Source: Solirubrobacterales bacterium
Lineage (GTDB): Bacteria; Actinomycetota; Thermoleophilia; Solirubrobacterales; 70-9
DNA: 64,000 bases
Assembly (NCBI GenBank): GCA_025936755.1
Contig: JAICSS010000007.1
Span: 1-64,000 of the forward strand
Reading direction: 5' to 3'
Every line of letters begins with the position of its first letter. Position 1 is the stretch's first letter. Under the pieces are notes generated by a model. The model was not told where the DNA came from. It worked only from the letters and a program-made list of their open reading frames with translations, and searched no databases. Positions 51,874 to 59,917 of this stretch are shown here, piece after piece. The position numbers were made by a program, and so were the translations under genes.

Positions 51874-54249
51874 TCAAGTCGCGCTCGGGACCATCTCCAG
51901 CTCCGACCACGGCCCCTCGCCGCACATCGGCTGGGTCCGCCCCTGCAGCCAGTCGACCTGGAGGTCGTCGTAGTGGGGGCTGGCGGGGTGGCCGGACTGG
52001 CCGGTGAAGGCCTGCCAGCGGGAGCGGTCGGGGTCGGCCGGGTCGGCGACCATGCGCCAGCTCGGCGCCCAGACGGCGTTGTAGGGGTCGTTGGGGTCGT
52101 AGGCGATCTGGCTCACCGTCTCCTGGGCGCCGCCGGCGCGGAGGCGGCGGTTGAGCAGGCGGTCGAAGAGGGGGTTGGCGTCGCCCAGCGGGTGCGGGAA
52201 CTTCATCTCGTGGACCTGGCCCCAGCGCCAGCCCTCGGGGTCGGGGCCGAAGCGGTCGCCGAGGTCGTCGAGCGCGCCGGCCAGCGCCTCCAGCGCCAGC
52301 TCCTCCCAGGGGCGGCCGATCAGCTCCTCGTCGGCTTCGGCCCAGAGGTCCATCAGGTGCGAGTGCCAGCGCCAGGGCGAGGTGACATGCGGGAGGAAGC
52401 CGTTGTCGGCGCGGTCGAGCCAGCGCTCGCAGAGGTCGCGATCGCCGATCGCGCAGCGGGCGACTTCGCGGGCCAGCCGCAGCAGGAAGGCCTGGTAGAT
52501 CGTGCCGGCGATCGAGTCCGGGTCGAGGCAGCCGTCCCAGCTGCGCAGCCGCTCGATCGCGCTGCGCTCGCGCTGCCCCCGCGGGTGCAGCCGGCTCAAC
52601 CGCGCCGCCGCCTCCATCCCCGGCAACGAGAAGTTGTCTTTCTGGATCGCCTCGAAGCTCTCCAGGTCGTGCTTCTCGGTCGCCTCCAGCAGTTCCTCGA
52701 TCCGCTTGGCGCGGTAGCCGTCGAGCCAGTCGCTGGTGATGTGGTGCGGGTACTCGTCGCCGACGATGCGGTTGTTGGCGGTGACCAGGTATCCGCTCTC
52801 GGGGTCGACGACCTCGGGCAGCTCGTCGTAGGGGACCGTCCCCTCCCACTCGAACTCGCCGCTCCAGCCCGGCTTCGGCAGGTCCGGGCAGCCCCCGCTC
52901 CGGATCGGCAGCCGGCCGATCAGCTTGTAGCCGATCGAGCCGCCGCGATCGGCCCAGATCATGTTCGACGGCGGCGCCGTGTGGCCCTCGAGCCTGGCGA
53001 CGAGCTCGGGGCCGGAGGCGATGTCGAGCAGCTCGAAGGCGGCTTCGAAGGCGGTCGATTCGCGCAGCGCCTGCCAGGCCAGCGCCAGCGGCTCCCCCTC
53101 GTCGGCGCCGAGCGCCTCGTTGACGATCGGCCCGTGATGCGTCTGCCGCACCTCCAGCACGACCGGCTCGGCACGGCCCTTGACGACGATCTCCTCGCGC
53201 ACGACCTCCAGCGGCCGCCACTCGTCCTCGAAGCGGTACCGGTCCCCCTCGACGCGCTCGACGAAGAGGTCCTGGGTGTCGGCCATGACGTTGGTGATCG
53301 TCCAGCTGACGTCGTTGTTCTGGCCCATGTAGACGCCGGGCATCCCCGGCAGCGAGGCGCCGCGGACGAAGCGCTCGCCATGGCGAAGGCTGACCTCGTA
53401 CCAGATGCCGGGCATGCTCGGGGAGAGGTGAGGGTCGCCGGCGATCAGCGGCGTGCCGGTCTTCGAGCGGGCGCCGCTGACGGCCCAGTTGTTCGACCCC
53501 GAGGCCTCGGCGGCGAGGCCGAGCGAGCGCCGCACCGCGTCGATCTGCTCGACCAGCGGCATCCCTTCGCCGCTGAAGGGAAGCTGGTCGACCACCGGGT
53601 TGCCGGCGGGGTAGACCGGATCGAGGCGCGCCGCCAGCTCCGGGCCCAGCTCGCGCACGAGGTCGGACCGCAGCAGCTCCCGCTCCCAGTTGGTCGAGAG
53701 CCCGAAGGCGAGCAGCTTGCCGAGGCTGAGGATGTCGACCGGCCGCCACGGCTCGAAGCCGAGGCGCAGAACCTGCATCTCGAAGGGCAGCGCCCGGGCG
53801 TCGCGGGCGGCGGCGTTGACCCCGGCGCAGAAGCGCTCGAGCTCGGCGCGCAGCTCGGGCGCCAGCTCCGCCACCTCGCGCTCGGCGGTCCGCCGGATCC
53901 CCAGCGTCCGCATCAGCCGGTCGAGGGCGAGCCCCTCCTCGCCGGCCATCTCCGCGACCCGGCCCTCGACCACCCGCCGGTAGAAGTCCATCTGGAAGAG
54001 CCGGTCCTGCCCGTGGCAGTAGCCCTGGGCGAAGAAGAGGTCCTCCCGCTCGGCCGCCTCGACGTGCGGGACGCCCCAGCGGTCGCGGCGCACGCGCACC
54101 GATCCGCGCAGCTCCGGGACCTCGATCCTGCCCTCCGCCGGGGGCAACGGCCGCCGCGCGAGACGGTGCCAGAGGACGACGGCGGCGGATCCGGCCAAAC
54201 CGGTTCCAACCGCACCCCCAATAAGTCCAACCCGCGCCGCCCGCTTCAT
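51874..54249 (-). CDS. Penicillin acylase family N-terminal-nucleophile hydrolase
   Basis: 791-residue precursor that should self-cleave before Ser252 (GSNNWAVSG), giving an alpha chain of about 220 residues and a beta chain of about 540 whose N-terminal Ser is nucleophile. Other conserved parts are RDRWGVPHVEA, QGYCHGQDRLFQMDFYRR, AGDPHLSPSMPG, and Asn in NNRI. One N-terminal membrane segment (GLIGGAVGTGLAGSAAVVLW) could anchor it outside. Family members cleave penicillin, acyl-homoserine lactones or other amides; the substrate is not readable. TACCCT is six bases before the ATG. Confidence 0.92.
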   Translation of the reverse strand: MKRAARVGLIGGAVGTGLAGSAAVVLWHRLARRPLPPAEGRIEVPELRGSVRVRRDRWGVPHVEAAEREDLFFAQGYCHGQDRLFQMDFYRRVVEGRVAEMAGEEGLALDRLMRTLGIRRTAEREVAELAPELRAELERFCAGVNAAARDARALPFEMQVLRLGFEPWRPVDILSLGKLLAFGLSTNWERELLRSDLVRELGPELAARLDPVYPAGNPVVDQLPFSGEGMPLVEQIDAVRRSLGLAAEASGSNNWAVSGARSKTGTPLIAGDPHLSPSMPGIWYEVSLRHGERFVRGASLPGMPGVYMGQNNDVSWTITNVMADTQDLFVERVEGDRYRFEDEWRPLEVVREEIVVKGRAEPVVLEVRQTHHGPIVNEALGADEGEPLALAWQALRESTAFEAAFELLDIASGPELVARLEGHTAPPSNMIWADRGGSIGYKLIGRLPIRSGGCPDLPKPGWSGEFEWEGTVPYDELPEVVDPESGYLVTANNRIVGDEYPHHITSDWLDGYRAKRIEELLEATEKHDLESFEAIQKDNFSLPGMEAAARLSRLHPRGQRERSAIERLRSWDGCLDPDSIAGTIYQAFLLRLAREVARCAIGDRDLCERWLDRADNGFLPHVTSPWRWHSHLMDLWAEADEELIGRPWEELALEALAGALDDLGDRFGPDPEGWRWGQVHEMKFPHPLGDANPLFDRLLNRRLRAGGAQETVSQIAYDPNDPYNAVWAPSWRMVADPADPDRSRWQAFTGQSGHPASPHYDDLQVDWLQGRTQPMCGEGPWSELEMVPSAT

Positions 54250-54255
54250 CCGCTC

Positions 54256-54335
54256 AGGGTACTGGCTGGGCAGCCAGTCTGCCCGGACAGCTTCGTCTGT
54301 TCCTTATGGGCTCATAGGAACAAAATGGAACAGAC
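54256..54335 (-). promoter_or_regulatory. Inverted-repeat-rich promoter region of the acylase gene
   Basis: TACCCT on the minus strand (54256-54261) is a leaderless-type -10. Upstream are a perfect palindrome CTGGCT-GGGC-AGCCAG (54262-54277) and an inverted repeat GTCTGTTCC/GGAACAGAC (54295-54303, 54327-54335) whose right half also repeats GGAACA. It probably holds regulator sites; the regulator is unknown. Confidence 0.45.
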
Positions 54336-54355
54336 GAGTGGGGGCGGGCTCCCGC

Positions 54356-55018
54356 CTAGGGCTCCAGGTCCCCCGGCAGCCGCCCCTCCCCCTCGAGCTT
54401 TTCGAGGTGGGACTCCATCGCCATCGCCGCCATCGGCAGCAGCTCGATCGGGATGTCGTCCCAGACCGCGGCGAGGAGGCTGGCGCGGGAGCGCTCGCCC
54501 TGCTCCAGGGCGGCGAGGAGGCGGCGCTCGCGCATCAGCCGGTGCTCGACGTACTCGGCGAGCTTCGCCTCCGGGTCGGCGATCCAGGGCCCGTGGCCGG
54601 GGGCGATCAGCTCGATCTCCTCGGCCTGCAGGAGGGCGAGCGAGTCCATGAACGCGGCGAGCGAGTTGCCGCCGGGCGGGACGATCGTCGAGCCGAGGCC
54701 GAGGACGAGATCGCCGCTGAAGCAGACGCCGGTCTCGGTCAGGAAGCAGACGTGGTCCTCGGCGTGGCCGGGGGTGGCGAGAGCGCGGAGGCCGAAGTGC
54801 TCCTCGCCGCCCGCGGGCAGGACCACCTCGGCCTCGAGCCGGTCGGCCCCGGCGGTGTGGTCGCCGTGGGAGTGGGTGAGGAGGACGAGCCCGATGCCGC
54901 CGCGCTCCCTGGCGGCGGCCCGAATCGCCTCCAGGTGTCCCGGGTCGTCGGAGCCCGGGTCGATGACGACGCAGGGGTCGCCGCCGAAGAGGTAGGTGTT
55001 GGTCCCTTCCAGGGTCAT
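54356..55018 (-). CDS. MBL-fold metallo-hydrolase (glyoxalase II-like)
   Basis: 220 residues from ATG 55018. Metal site HSHGDH (49-54), TPGHAEDHVCF, SGDLVLG and APGHGPW supply the His/Asp ligands for two metals. The C-terminal helix-turn part MAMESHLEKLEGEGRL is the winged-helix-like tail of this subfamily. The family usually begins some 20 residues earlier (IVAPNPGPMTLEGTNTYL), and those codons are present up to CTG 55078, which overlaps the PafBC stop; a non-AUG start is possible. Confidence 0.88.
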   Translation of the reverse strand: MTLEGTNTYLFGGDPCVVIDPGSDDPGHLEAIRAAARERGGIGLVLLTHSHGDHTAGADRLEAEVVLPAGGEEHFGLRALATPGHAEDHVCFLTETGVCFSGDLVLGLGSTIVPPGGNSLAAFMDSLALLQAEEIELIAPGHGPWIADPEAKLAEYVEHRLMRERRLLAALEQGERSRASLLAAVWDDIPIELLPMAAMAMESHLEKLEGEGRLPGDLEP

Positions 55019-55074
55019 CGGCCCCGGGTTGGGGGCGACGATCTTCAGGACCTCGGGGTGACCCGGCGCCTCGT

Positions 55075-57135
55075 TCAGTTGGAGGCGGCTTCGACTTCCT
55101 TGGCGATCGCGTCACGGGCGTCGGATGGCTCGAGCACGACCAGGTCGCCGGCGCCGCGGAGGATCTCCCGCACCAGCCAGGGCTTGCCGGCGTAGGGCAG
55201 CTCGACGACGACGGCGCCGTCGGCCAGCTCCTCGACCACGGTCCGCTCCTCGCGCAGCCAGCGCGCCCGCTCGGGCGAGACCCAGACCCGCGCCACCTCG
55301 GCGGTCGGCACCTCGCCGTGGGTCATCCAGCCCTCGACCCCGGCGAACTCCTCGACTTCGGGCCGCGGCTCGAACTTCTCCTCGGAGAGGCGCGCCTCCT
55401 TGACCCGGTCGAGCTTGAAGTGGCGGACCCCTTCTTTGGTCAGGTCGTAGCACTCGACGTACCAGCCCTCTTTGCCGTTCTCGAGCCGGTAGGGCTCGAC
55501 CCGGCGCTCGGTGAACTGGTCCTCGTTCTCCTTGTAGTAGCTCAACTCGAGCACCCGGCTCTCGGCGATCGCCTCGTTGACGAGCCGCGCGACCTCGGCG
55601 TCGCCGCCGCCGGCAGAGGCGATCTCCAGCCCCTCCTCGGAGGGGTCGTGGCCGAGCGCCTTGACGATCTTGTCGCGGGCGGTCTCCAGGTTCGACTGCG
55701 GCAGGTGGTCGCCGAAGAGGTCGATCGCCGCCACCAGCGCCTTCGCCTCCAGCGGCAGCAGGCGGGCGGGCCGGGCGAAGTTGTCGCCGTAGGGCTGCGA
55801 GTCGACCTCGATCTCGTCGCCGAGGATTTCGGCGTAGAGCACGTAGGTGCCGCCCCCGAAGTTGACGACGTTGAGCAGGTCGACGTCCTCCTGCAGCTCC
55901 TCGCGGGTCAGCTCCAGCCGCTCGCAGAGGTCGGCGACATCCAGCCGCTCCCCCTTTTTGGCCGATTCGATCAGCAGGCCGGCGAGGGTGACGAGACGGG
56001 CGAACCGCTCGGGGCGGATCGCTGCCTCGCCGCGGCCGTTGGAGCGGCTGCGCTTCGGCTGCTCCTCCAGCGGGCGGTCGACGACCTTGGCCGGGCGGAA
56101 GCCGTTGACGTGGCGCTCGAGCAGCAGGTCGCGCCGCTTCTCGGCCTCCTCGCGGAGGTCGCCGGGGGCGAGCACCTGGGCGTTCTGGCGCCAGCGCAGG
56201 ACCCAGGCGATCAGCTCGCGCTCCGACGCGTAGGCGGTCTCGAAGACGCGGCCCTTGCCGGGGGCGGCGTCGGACTTCTTCGCGTTGCGGAGCTCCCCGT
56301 AGCCGCCGAAGTCGCGCTCGATCAGCCAGGCGATCCGCTCGCGGATGAAGATCTTCGCCGTCCCCTTCGTCTCCCCCAGCTGCCAGTCGGCGCGGCTGCC
56401 GTAGTCGCGGCGGTCGAAGTCCTCGGGGGGCGAGAAATCGTGCTCGGCCTTGGAGGCGTAGCCGACCTTGCCCTGGATCCGCGAGAGCCGGAAGACCCGC
56501 ACCGCGTCGCGCTCGTGCGAGTGGCCGATCAGGTAGAACTGCCCGCCGCGGAAGACCAGGTGGTAGGGGTCGACCCTGCGCTTCTCGGTCTCGCCCCGCT
56601 CCATCGTGTAGTAGGTGAACTCGATCGTCTTCCGGCGTGAGATCGCGGTCTCGATCTTGGAGAGGCGCTGGGAGAGATCGCGGCCGCCGGCGGAGGCGGT
56701 CATCGCCATCTCCACCGGCGCGCGCTCGCCCTCGGCGAGCGGGTTCGGGTGCCCCCAGGCGACCTGCTGCAGGGCCAGCCGCAGCGGCTCGGCGTAGGCG
56801 AAGCCGCCGTCGGTGAGCAGCATCAGCGCCGTCGAGAGCGCCGCGAGCTCGTCGTCGGAGAAGGAGATCGGGTCGAGGTAGAAGTTCTCCGGCGGCAGCG
56901 AGTAAAGCTCGGCCTCGAAGAACCCCTCACCCGGCTTCTCGACCCCGAGCTGGATCCCGAGGCTCTCCAGCTCGGCGCGATCGGCATAGAAACGGCGCGC
57001 GAACGCGTCGTCGTTCATGTCGCTGTAGCCCTCCACCTCCCGCTTGATCTCGAGGGCCGAGACCGGCCTCCCCTGAGCCATCAGGAACGAGATGAGAGAG
57101 AGCTGGCGAATCAGCTTCTCGGTGTCCTTCGCCAC
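55075..57135 (-). CDS. pafBC: Fused PafB-PafC, WYL-domain transcriptional activator
   Basis: 686 residues made of two similar halves. Each has an N-terminal winged helix (half 1 KLIRQLSLISFLMAQGRPVS, half 2 from about residue 355, LVTLAGLLIESAKKGERLDV) and a WYL domain (KTIEFTYYTMERGE region and VLELSYYKENEDQF region). In mycobacteria separate PafB and PafC form a DNA-damage activator controlling repair genes independently of LexA; here one gene encodes both. GTG 57135 has TATTCT eight bases before it. No proteasome genes are in the window. Confidence 0.9.
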   Translation of the reverse strand: MAKDTEKLIRQLSLISFLMAQGRPVSALEIKREVEGYSDMNDDAFARRFYADRAELESLGIQLGVEKPGEGFFEAELYSLPPENFYLDPISFSDDELAALSTALMLLTDGGFAYAEPLRLALQQVAWGHPNPLAEGERAPVEMAMTASAGGRDLSQRLSKIETAISRRKTIEFTYYTMERGETEKRRVDPYHLVFRGGQFYLIGHSHERDAVRVFRLSRIQGKVGYASKAEHDFSPPEDFDRRDYGSRADWQLGETKGTAKIFIRERIAWLIERDFGGYGELRNAKKSDAAPGKGRVFETAYASERELIAWVLRWRQNAQVLAPGDLREEAEKRRDLLLERHVNGFRPAKVVDRPLEEQPKRSRSNGRGEAAIRPERFARLVTLAGLLIESAKKGERLDVADLCERLELTREELQEDVDLLNVVNFGGGTYVLYAEILGDEIEVDSQPYGDNFARPARLLPLEAKALVAAIDLFGDHLPQSNLETARDKIVKALGHDPSEEGLEIASAGGGDAEVARLVNEAIAESRVLELSYYKENEDQFTERRVEPYRLENGKEGWYVECYDLTKEGVRHFKLDRVKEARLSEEKFEPRPEVEEFAGVEGWMTHGEVPTAEVARVWVSPERARWLREERTVVEELADGAVVVELPYAGKPWLVREILRGAGDLVVLEPSDARDAIAKEVEAASN

Positions 57136-57143
57136 TGGTCGGC

Positions 57144-57149
57144 AGAATA
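57144..57149 (-). promoter_or_regulatory. -10 box of the pafBC gene
   Basis: TATTCT on the minus strand, eight bases before GTG 57135, identical in sequence and spacing to the box before the antitoxin at 17462. Suggests a leaderless message. Confidence 0.45.
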
Positions 57150-57210
57150 GTCCGCAAGCCGCCCCTGGACCTCCTCCCAAACCTCTTCGGCGGCCTAACC
57201 GCGGGCATTA

Positions 57211-57246
57211 TCCGGCTTTTGATGACCGCCGGAACCCTCGTCGAGG
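57211..57246 (-). terminator. Hairpins downstream of the HD-domain gene
   Basis: Two small inverted repeats follow the HD gene stop on the minus strand: CCTCG-A-CGAGG (57236-57246) and TCCGGC/GCCGGA with an 11-base loop (57211-57233). There is no T-run, so termination is only a possibility. Confidence 0.25.
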
Positions 57247-57257
57247 CCTGTTTCCCG

Positions 57258-58304
57258 TCAGGCGGCGCGCTGGGCGAAGAAGGCCGAGCCGGAGAGCGCG
57301 CGGTCGAAGCCCGACCAGGACTCGCCGGCGGGGAGCTGCTTCTCGAGGCGGTCGAAGCTGCCGAGGCGGCCGCCGAGGTTGTCGATCATGTGGACGAGGA
57401 CGGCCTCGCGGGTGGCGGGGACGACCGGCGAGCCGTGTTCGAGCGAGCCGTGGTGGCTGAGGATGATGTGGAGGACGCACTGGGCGAGGTGAGGGTCGAA
57501 GCCGGGCAGGTCCTCGATCGCGCGCCGCACCGTGTAGTAGCCGAGCGGGATCTCGCCCTGCAGGCGGCCGGCGTCGGTGAGGTCGATCGCCAGCGGGTCG
57601 TCGTTGTAGGCGAGGCACTTGCCGATGTCGTGCAGGAGGGCGCCGGCGACGGCGACCTCGCGGTCGATCCCGGGGAAGAAGTTGGCCGCCGCGGAGACCG
57701 CCTGGGCGACCGAGAGCGTGTGCTCGAGCAGCCCGTAGCGGTAGGCCTGGTGGTAGGTCTTCGCAGCCGGCGCGACGGAGAAGCGCTTCCAGGTCTCCGC
57801 GTCGGGGCCGAAGAAGTGGTCGAGCAGCTCACGCAGCTCGGGGCTCTGGACCGTCGCCAGCAGTTCGCGCAGCTCGCTCTCGAGCTGCTCCAGGGAGACG
57901 TCGGACTCGGCCGCCAGGTCGGCGGTCTCGAACTCGTGCGGCTCGGCCGCCCGCAGGCCGTTGAGCTTGATCTTCGCCCCCCAGCGCTCGCTGACCTCGA
58001 AGATGCCGGTGACGAAGACCGGCTCGCCGCTGCAGCAGACCGCGTGCAGGGCCTCCGCCTCCTCCCAGCAGACCGCCTCGGCGGTGCCGGTGGCGTCGCC
58101 GACCGAGAGCCGCAGCCAGGGGTCGCCGTTGCGCTTGCGCCGCAGCTCCCGCTCCCGCACCGCGTAGACGCCGGCGACGCGCTGGCCGTCCTCGAGATCG
58201 CGCAGGGGGACCCTCGCCGCGGGCTCGGCGGGATCGCGGGCCGGCCGCTCGGCTGCCTCCGGCACGGGCTCGGCGAACGCCTCGATCTGCGTCTGCTCCG
58301 TCAC
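57258..58304 (-). CDS. HD-domain phosphohydrolase with OB fold, YhaM-type 3-prime exonuclease-like
   Basis: 348 residues. After an acidic N-terminus, an OB fold (about 30-130: VPLRDLEDGQRVAGVYAVRE, WLRLSVGDATGTAEAV) precedes an HD domain with LLEHTLSVAQ, GALLHDIGKC and HIILSHHGSLEHGSP, the metal-binding His/Asp set. The order OB then HD matches YhaM exoribonucleases. GTG 58304 has both a GGAG and a TACCTT nine bases upstream. It is divergent from the DUF2600 gene. Confidence 0.88.
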   Translation of the reverse strand: MTEQTQIEAFAEPVPEAAERPARDPAEPAARVPLRDLEDGQRVAGVYAVRERELRRKRNGDPWLRLSVGDATGTAEAVCWEEAEALHAVCCSGEPVFVTGIFEVSERWGAKIKLNGLRAAEPHEFETADLAAESDVSLEQLESELRELLATVQSPELRELLDHFFGPDAETWKRFSVAPAAKTYHQAYRYGLLEHTLSVAQAVSAAANFFPGIDREVAVAGALLHDIGKCLAYNDDPLAIDLTDAGRLQGEIPLGYYTVRRAIEDLPGFDPHLAQCVLHIILSHHGSLEHGSPVVPATREAVLVHMIDNLGGRLGSFDRLEKQLPAGESWSGFDRALSGSAFFAQRAA

Positions 58305-58352
58305 AGTTTCTCCAAGGTAGAGACGAGGGCGGACGCGCCATAAGGTGCGTTC

Positions 58353-59315
58353 GTGGGATCGGCGATACGAGAGACCGGGGCAGCGGCGGGCGCCCTCGGC
58401 GCCTACCTGACGACCGTCCTGCCGCGGGCGCGACAGGAGCTGCGGCGGTGGGGACCGCTGCCGGCGGACAAGCAGCGAAATGCCGAGGCGGTCGCGGTCT
58501 TCGCGACGCTGGCTCCCCGATCGAGGCGGGCGGGCGTGCTGCGGGCGATCCTCGCTTTGCAGGTCGCGATCGACCTTCGCGACGAGCGCGAAGAGGAAGG
58601 TGCCTCGACCGCGGCCGATGCGGCGCTGCTCGAGCGGCTGCGGGAGGCCTGGCGGCGGGAGGTGGCGGCGCTGCCCGCGCACGAGGCGGTCGAGCCGCTC
58701 CTGGAGCGCGCCGTCGAACGCTGCGAAGAAGGCCAGCGGCGGACGCATGCAGCCGCGGCGGAGGGGGCGGCGGCGATCAGCGCCTGGGCCGAAGCCCTCG
58801 GCGCTCCACCCGAGTACCGCTGGTGGGAGGCGGCCGCCGGCGCCAGCTCCTCGGTCGCCGCGCATGCGCTGATCGCCGCCGCCGCCGCTGCCGCCACCAC
58901 GGCGGAGACCGCGGCCCTGATCGACGTCGCCTACCAGCCGCCGGTCGGCGCCCTCACCGTCTTCCTCGACGACCTCGTCGACCGCGACGAGGACCGTGCA
59001 GCCGGCGAGCACAACTACCTGCGCTACTACGCGAGCTCCCAGGAGGCGGCCGAGCGCCTGGGTCTGCTCGCCGGGCGGGCCGCGCAGCTGCTGGCACGGC
59101 TGCCGAGCCCGGAGCGCCACCGGGCGATCCTCGCCGGCGTCGCCGCCTTCTACCTCAGCGCGCCCGCGGCGGAAGCCCCCTACGCGCTACCCGTCCGCGC
59201 TCGGCTCCTCGAGACCCTCGGCCCGGCGGCCCGCCTCCTCACCGCCTTCATGCGCCTGCGCCGGCTCGGGGAACGCAAACGGCCCGGGCAAGCGGGGAAC
59301 TCGCCCGAGCCGTGA
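58353..59315 (+). CDS. DUF2600 protein, tetraprenyl-beta-curcumene synthase-like
   Basis: 320 residues, all-helical. IDLRDEREEEG and FLDDLVDRDEDRAAGEHNYL with following RYYASS match the acidic region of DUF2600, the family of Bacillus YtpB, which cyclises or dephosphorylates long prenyl diphosphates. GTG 58353 has TAAGGT six bases before it. No terpene partner gene is adjacent. Related possibility: polyprenyl recycling for cell-envelope glycans, inferred only. Confidence 0.72.
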   Translation: MGSAIRETGAAAGALGAYLTTVLPRARQELRRWGPLPADKQRNAEAVAVFATLAPRSRRAGVLRAILALQVAIDLRDEREEEGASTAADAALLERLREAWRREVAALPAHEAVEPLLERAVERCEEGQRRTHAAAAEGAAAISAWAEALGAPPEYRWWEAAAGASSSVAAHALIAAAAAAATTAETAALIDVAYQPPVGALTVFLDDLVDRDEDRAAGEHNYLRYYASSQEAAERLGLLAGRAAQLLARLPSPERHRAILAGVAAFYLSAPAAEAPYALPVRARLLETLGPAARLLTAFMRLRRLGERKRPGQAGNSPEP

Positions 59316-59324
59316 ATTTGCGTT

Positions 59325-59372
59325 GGGACCGTGGCCCCAGGGTGTGACGACACGGTCCCGAACTGGCGCCAG
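59325..59372. other. Intergenic inverted repeats after the DUF2600 gene
   Basis: The 120-base gap 59316-59435 contains GGGACCGTG/CACGGTCCC (59325-59333 and 59351-59359, spacer 17) and the palindrome CTGGCGCCAG (59363-59372). No T-run and no open frame on either strand that looks real. It could end transcription of both convergent genes or bind a regulator. Confidence 0.4.
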
Positions 59373-59435
59373 CGCCTTCCCCGGCCAGGTGAGCCGGAGA
59401 GGAGCGCTTATGAGAACATAGACGGACCGGAAATG

Positions 59436-59876
59436 TCAAGCAGGTCGCTTGGCAGGGCCGCGGTCCGCCCACCGCTTGGCCTCGCTGAAGCCGAGGTACG
59501 GCAGCAGCGTCAGCAGTACCAGCTCCGGCCGCAGCTCCTCGAGCCGGTCGAGGCGGCCGATTCGCAGATGGTCGCCGACCAGGCCGACCATTCCCGCCAC
59601 CAGGGCCTCGTCCGTGGCCCCGGGAAGGCGCTGATCCGCCGGCGCTTTGACCCGCAAAAACCCCGCTAGACGGCCGACCACGCTTTCGTAGCGGCGCAGG
59701 GTGTCGCTGCCGGGCGCTCCATCGGAAGCGAGCGTCTCCGCCACCTCCGGGTGGGCGATCGCGTAGTCGACACCGGCGTAGATCCCGGCCGCGATCTGGG
59801 CCGGCCACTCCTCCTCCCTGGCGCAGGCGTCGAGCACTTTCGCTTCGAGGTTGGCCAGCGCCAGCGGGAACGCCAT
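59436..59876 (-). CDS. TetR-like C-terminal ligand domain without DNA-binding domain
   Basis: 146 residues that look like helices 4-9 of a TetR regulator (AAGIYAGVDYAIAHPEVAET, LRRYESVVGRLAGFLR and VAGMVGLVGDHLRIGRLD), but no helix-turn-helix precedes them. A TAG stop lies just upstream in frame, and the ATG at 59876 has TAGTGT nine bases before it. Either an orphan effector-binding protein or the remnant of a regulator that lost its N-terminus. No frame-shifted HTH is visible upstream. Confidence 0.65.
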   Translation of the reverse strand: MAFPLALANLEAKVLDACAREEEWPAQIAAGIYAGVDYAIAHPEVAETLASDGAPGSDTLRRYESVVGRLAGFLRVKAPADQRLPGATDEALVAGMVGLVGDHLRIGRLDRLEELRPELVLLTLLPYLGFSEAKRWADRGPAKRPA

Positions 59877-59917
59877 CGAATTGGAACACTAACAGACCAC
59901 AAAGTGCCTCCAGATGA

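Noticed and set aside
54295-54335. LexA SOS box
   Set aside because: The half-sites (GTTCC, GGAAC) are too far apart and differ from the actinobacterial CGAAC-N4-GTTCG pattern.
59316-59435. tRNA or other classic RNA gene
   Set aside because: No T-arm or anticodon-arm consensus on either strand, and the stem lengths do not fit a cloverleaf.
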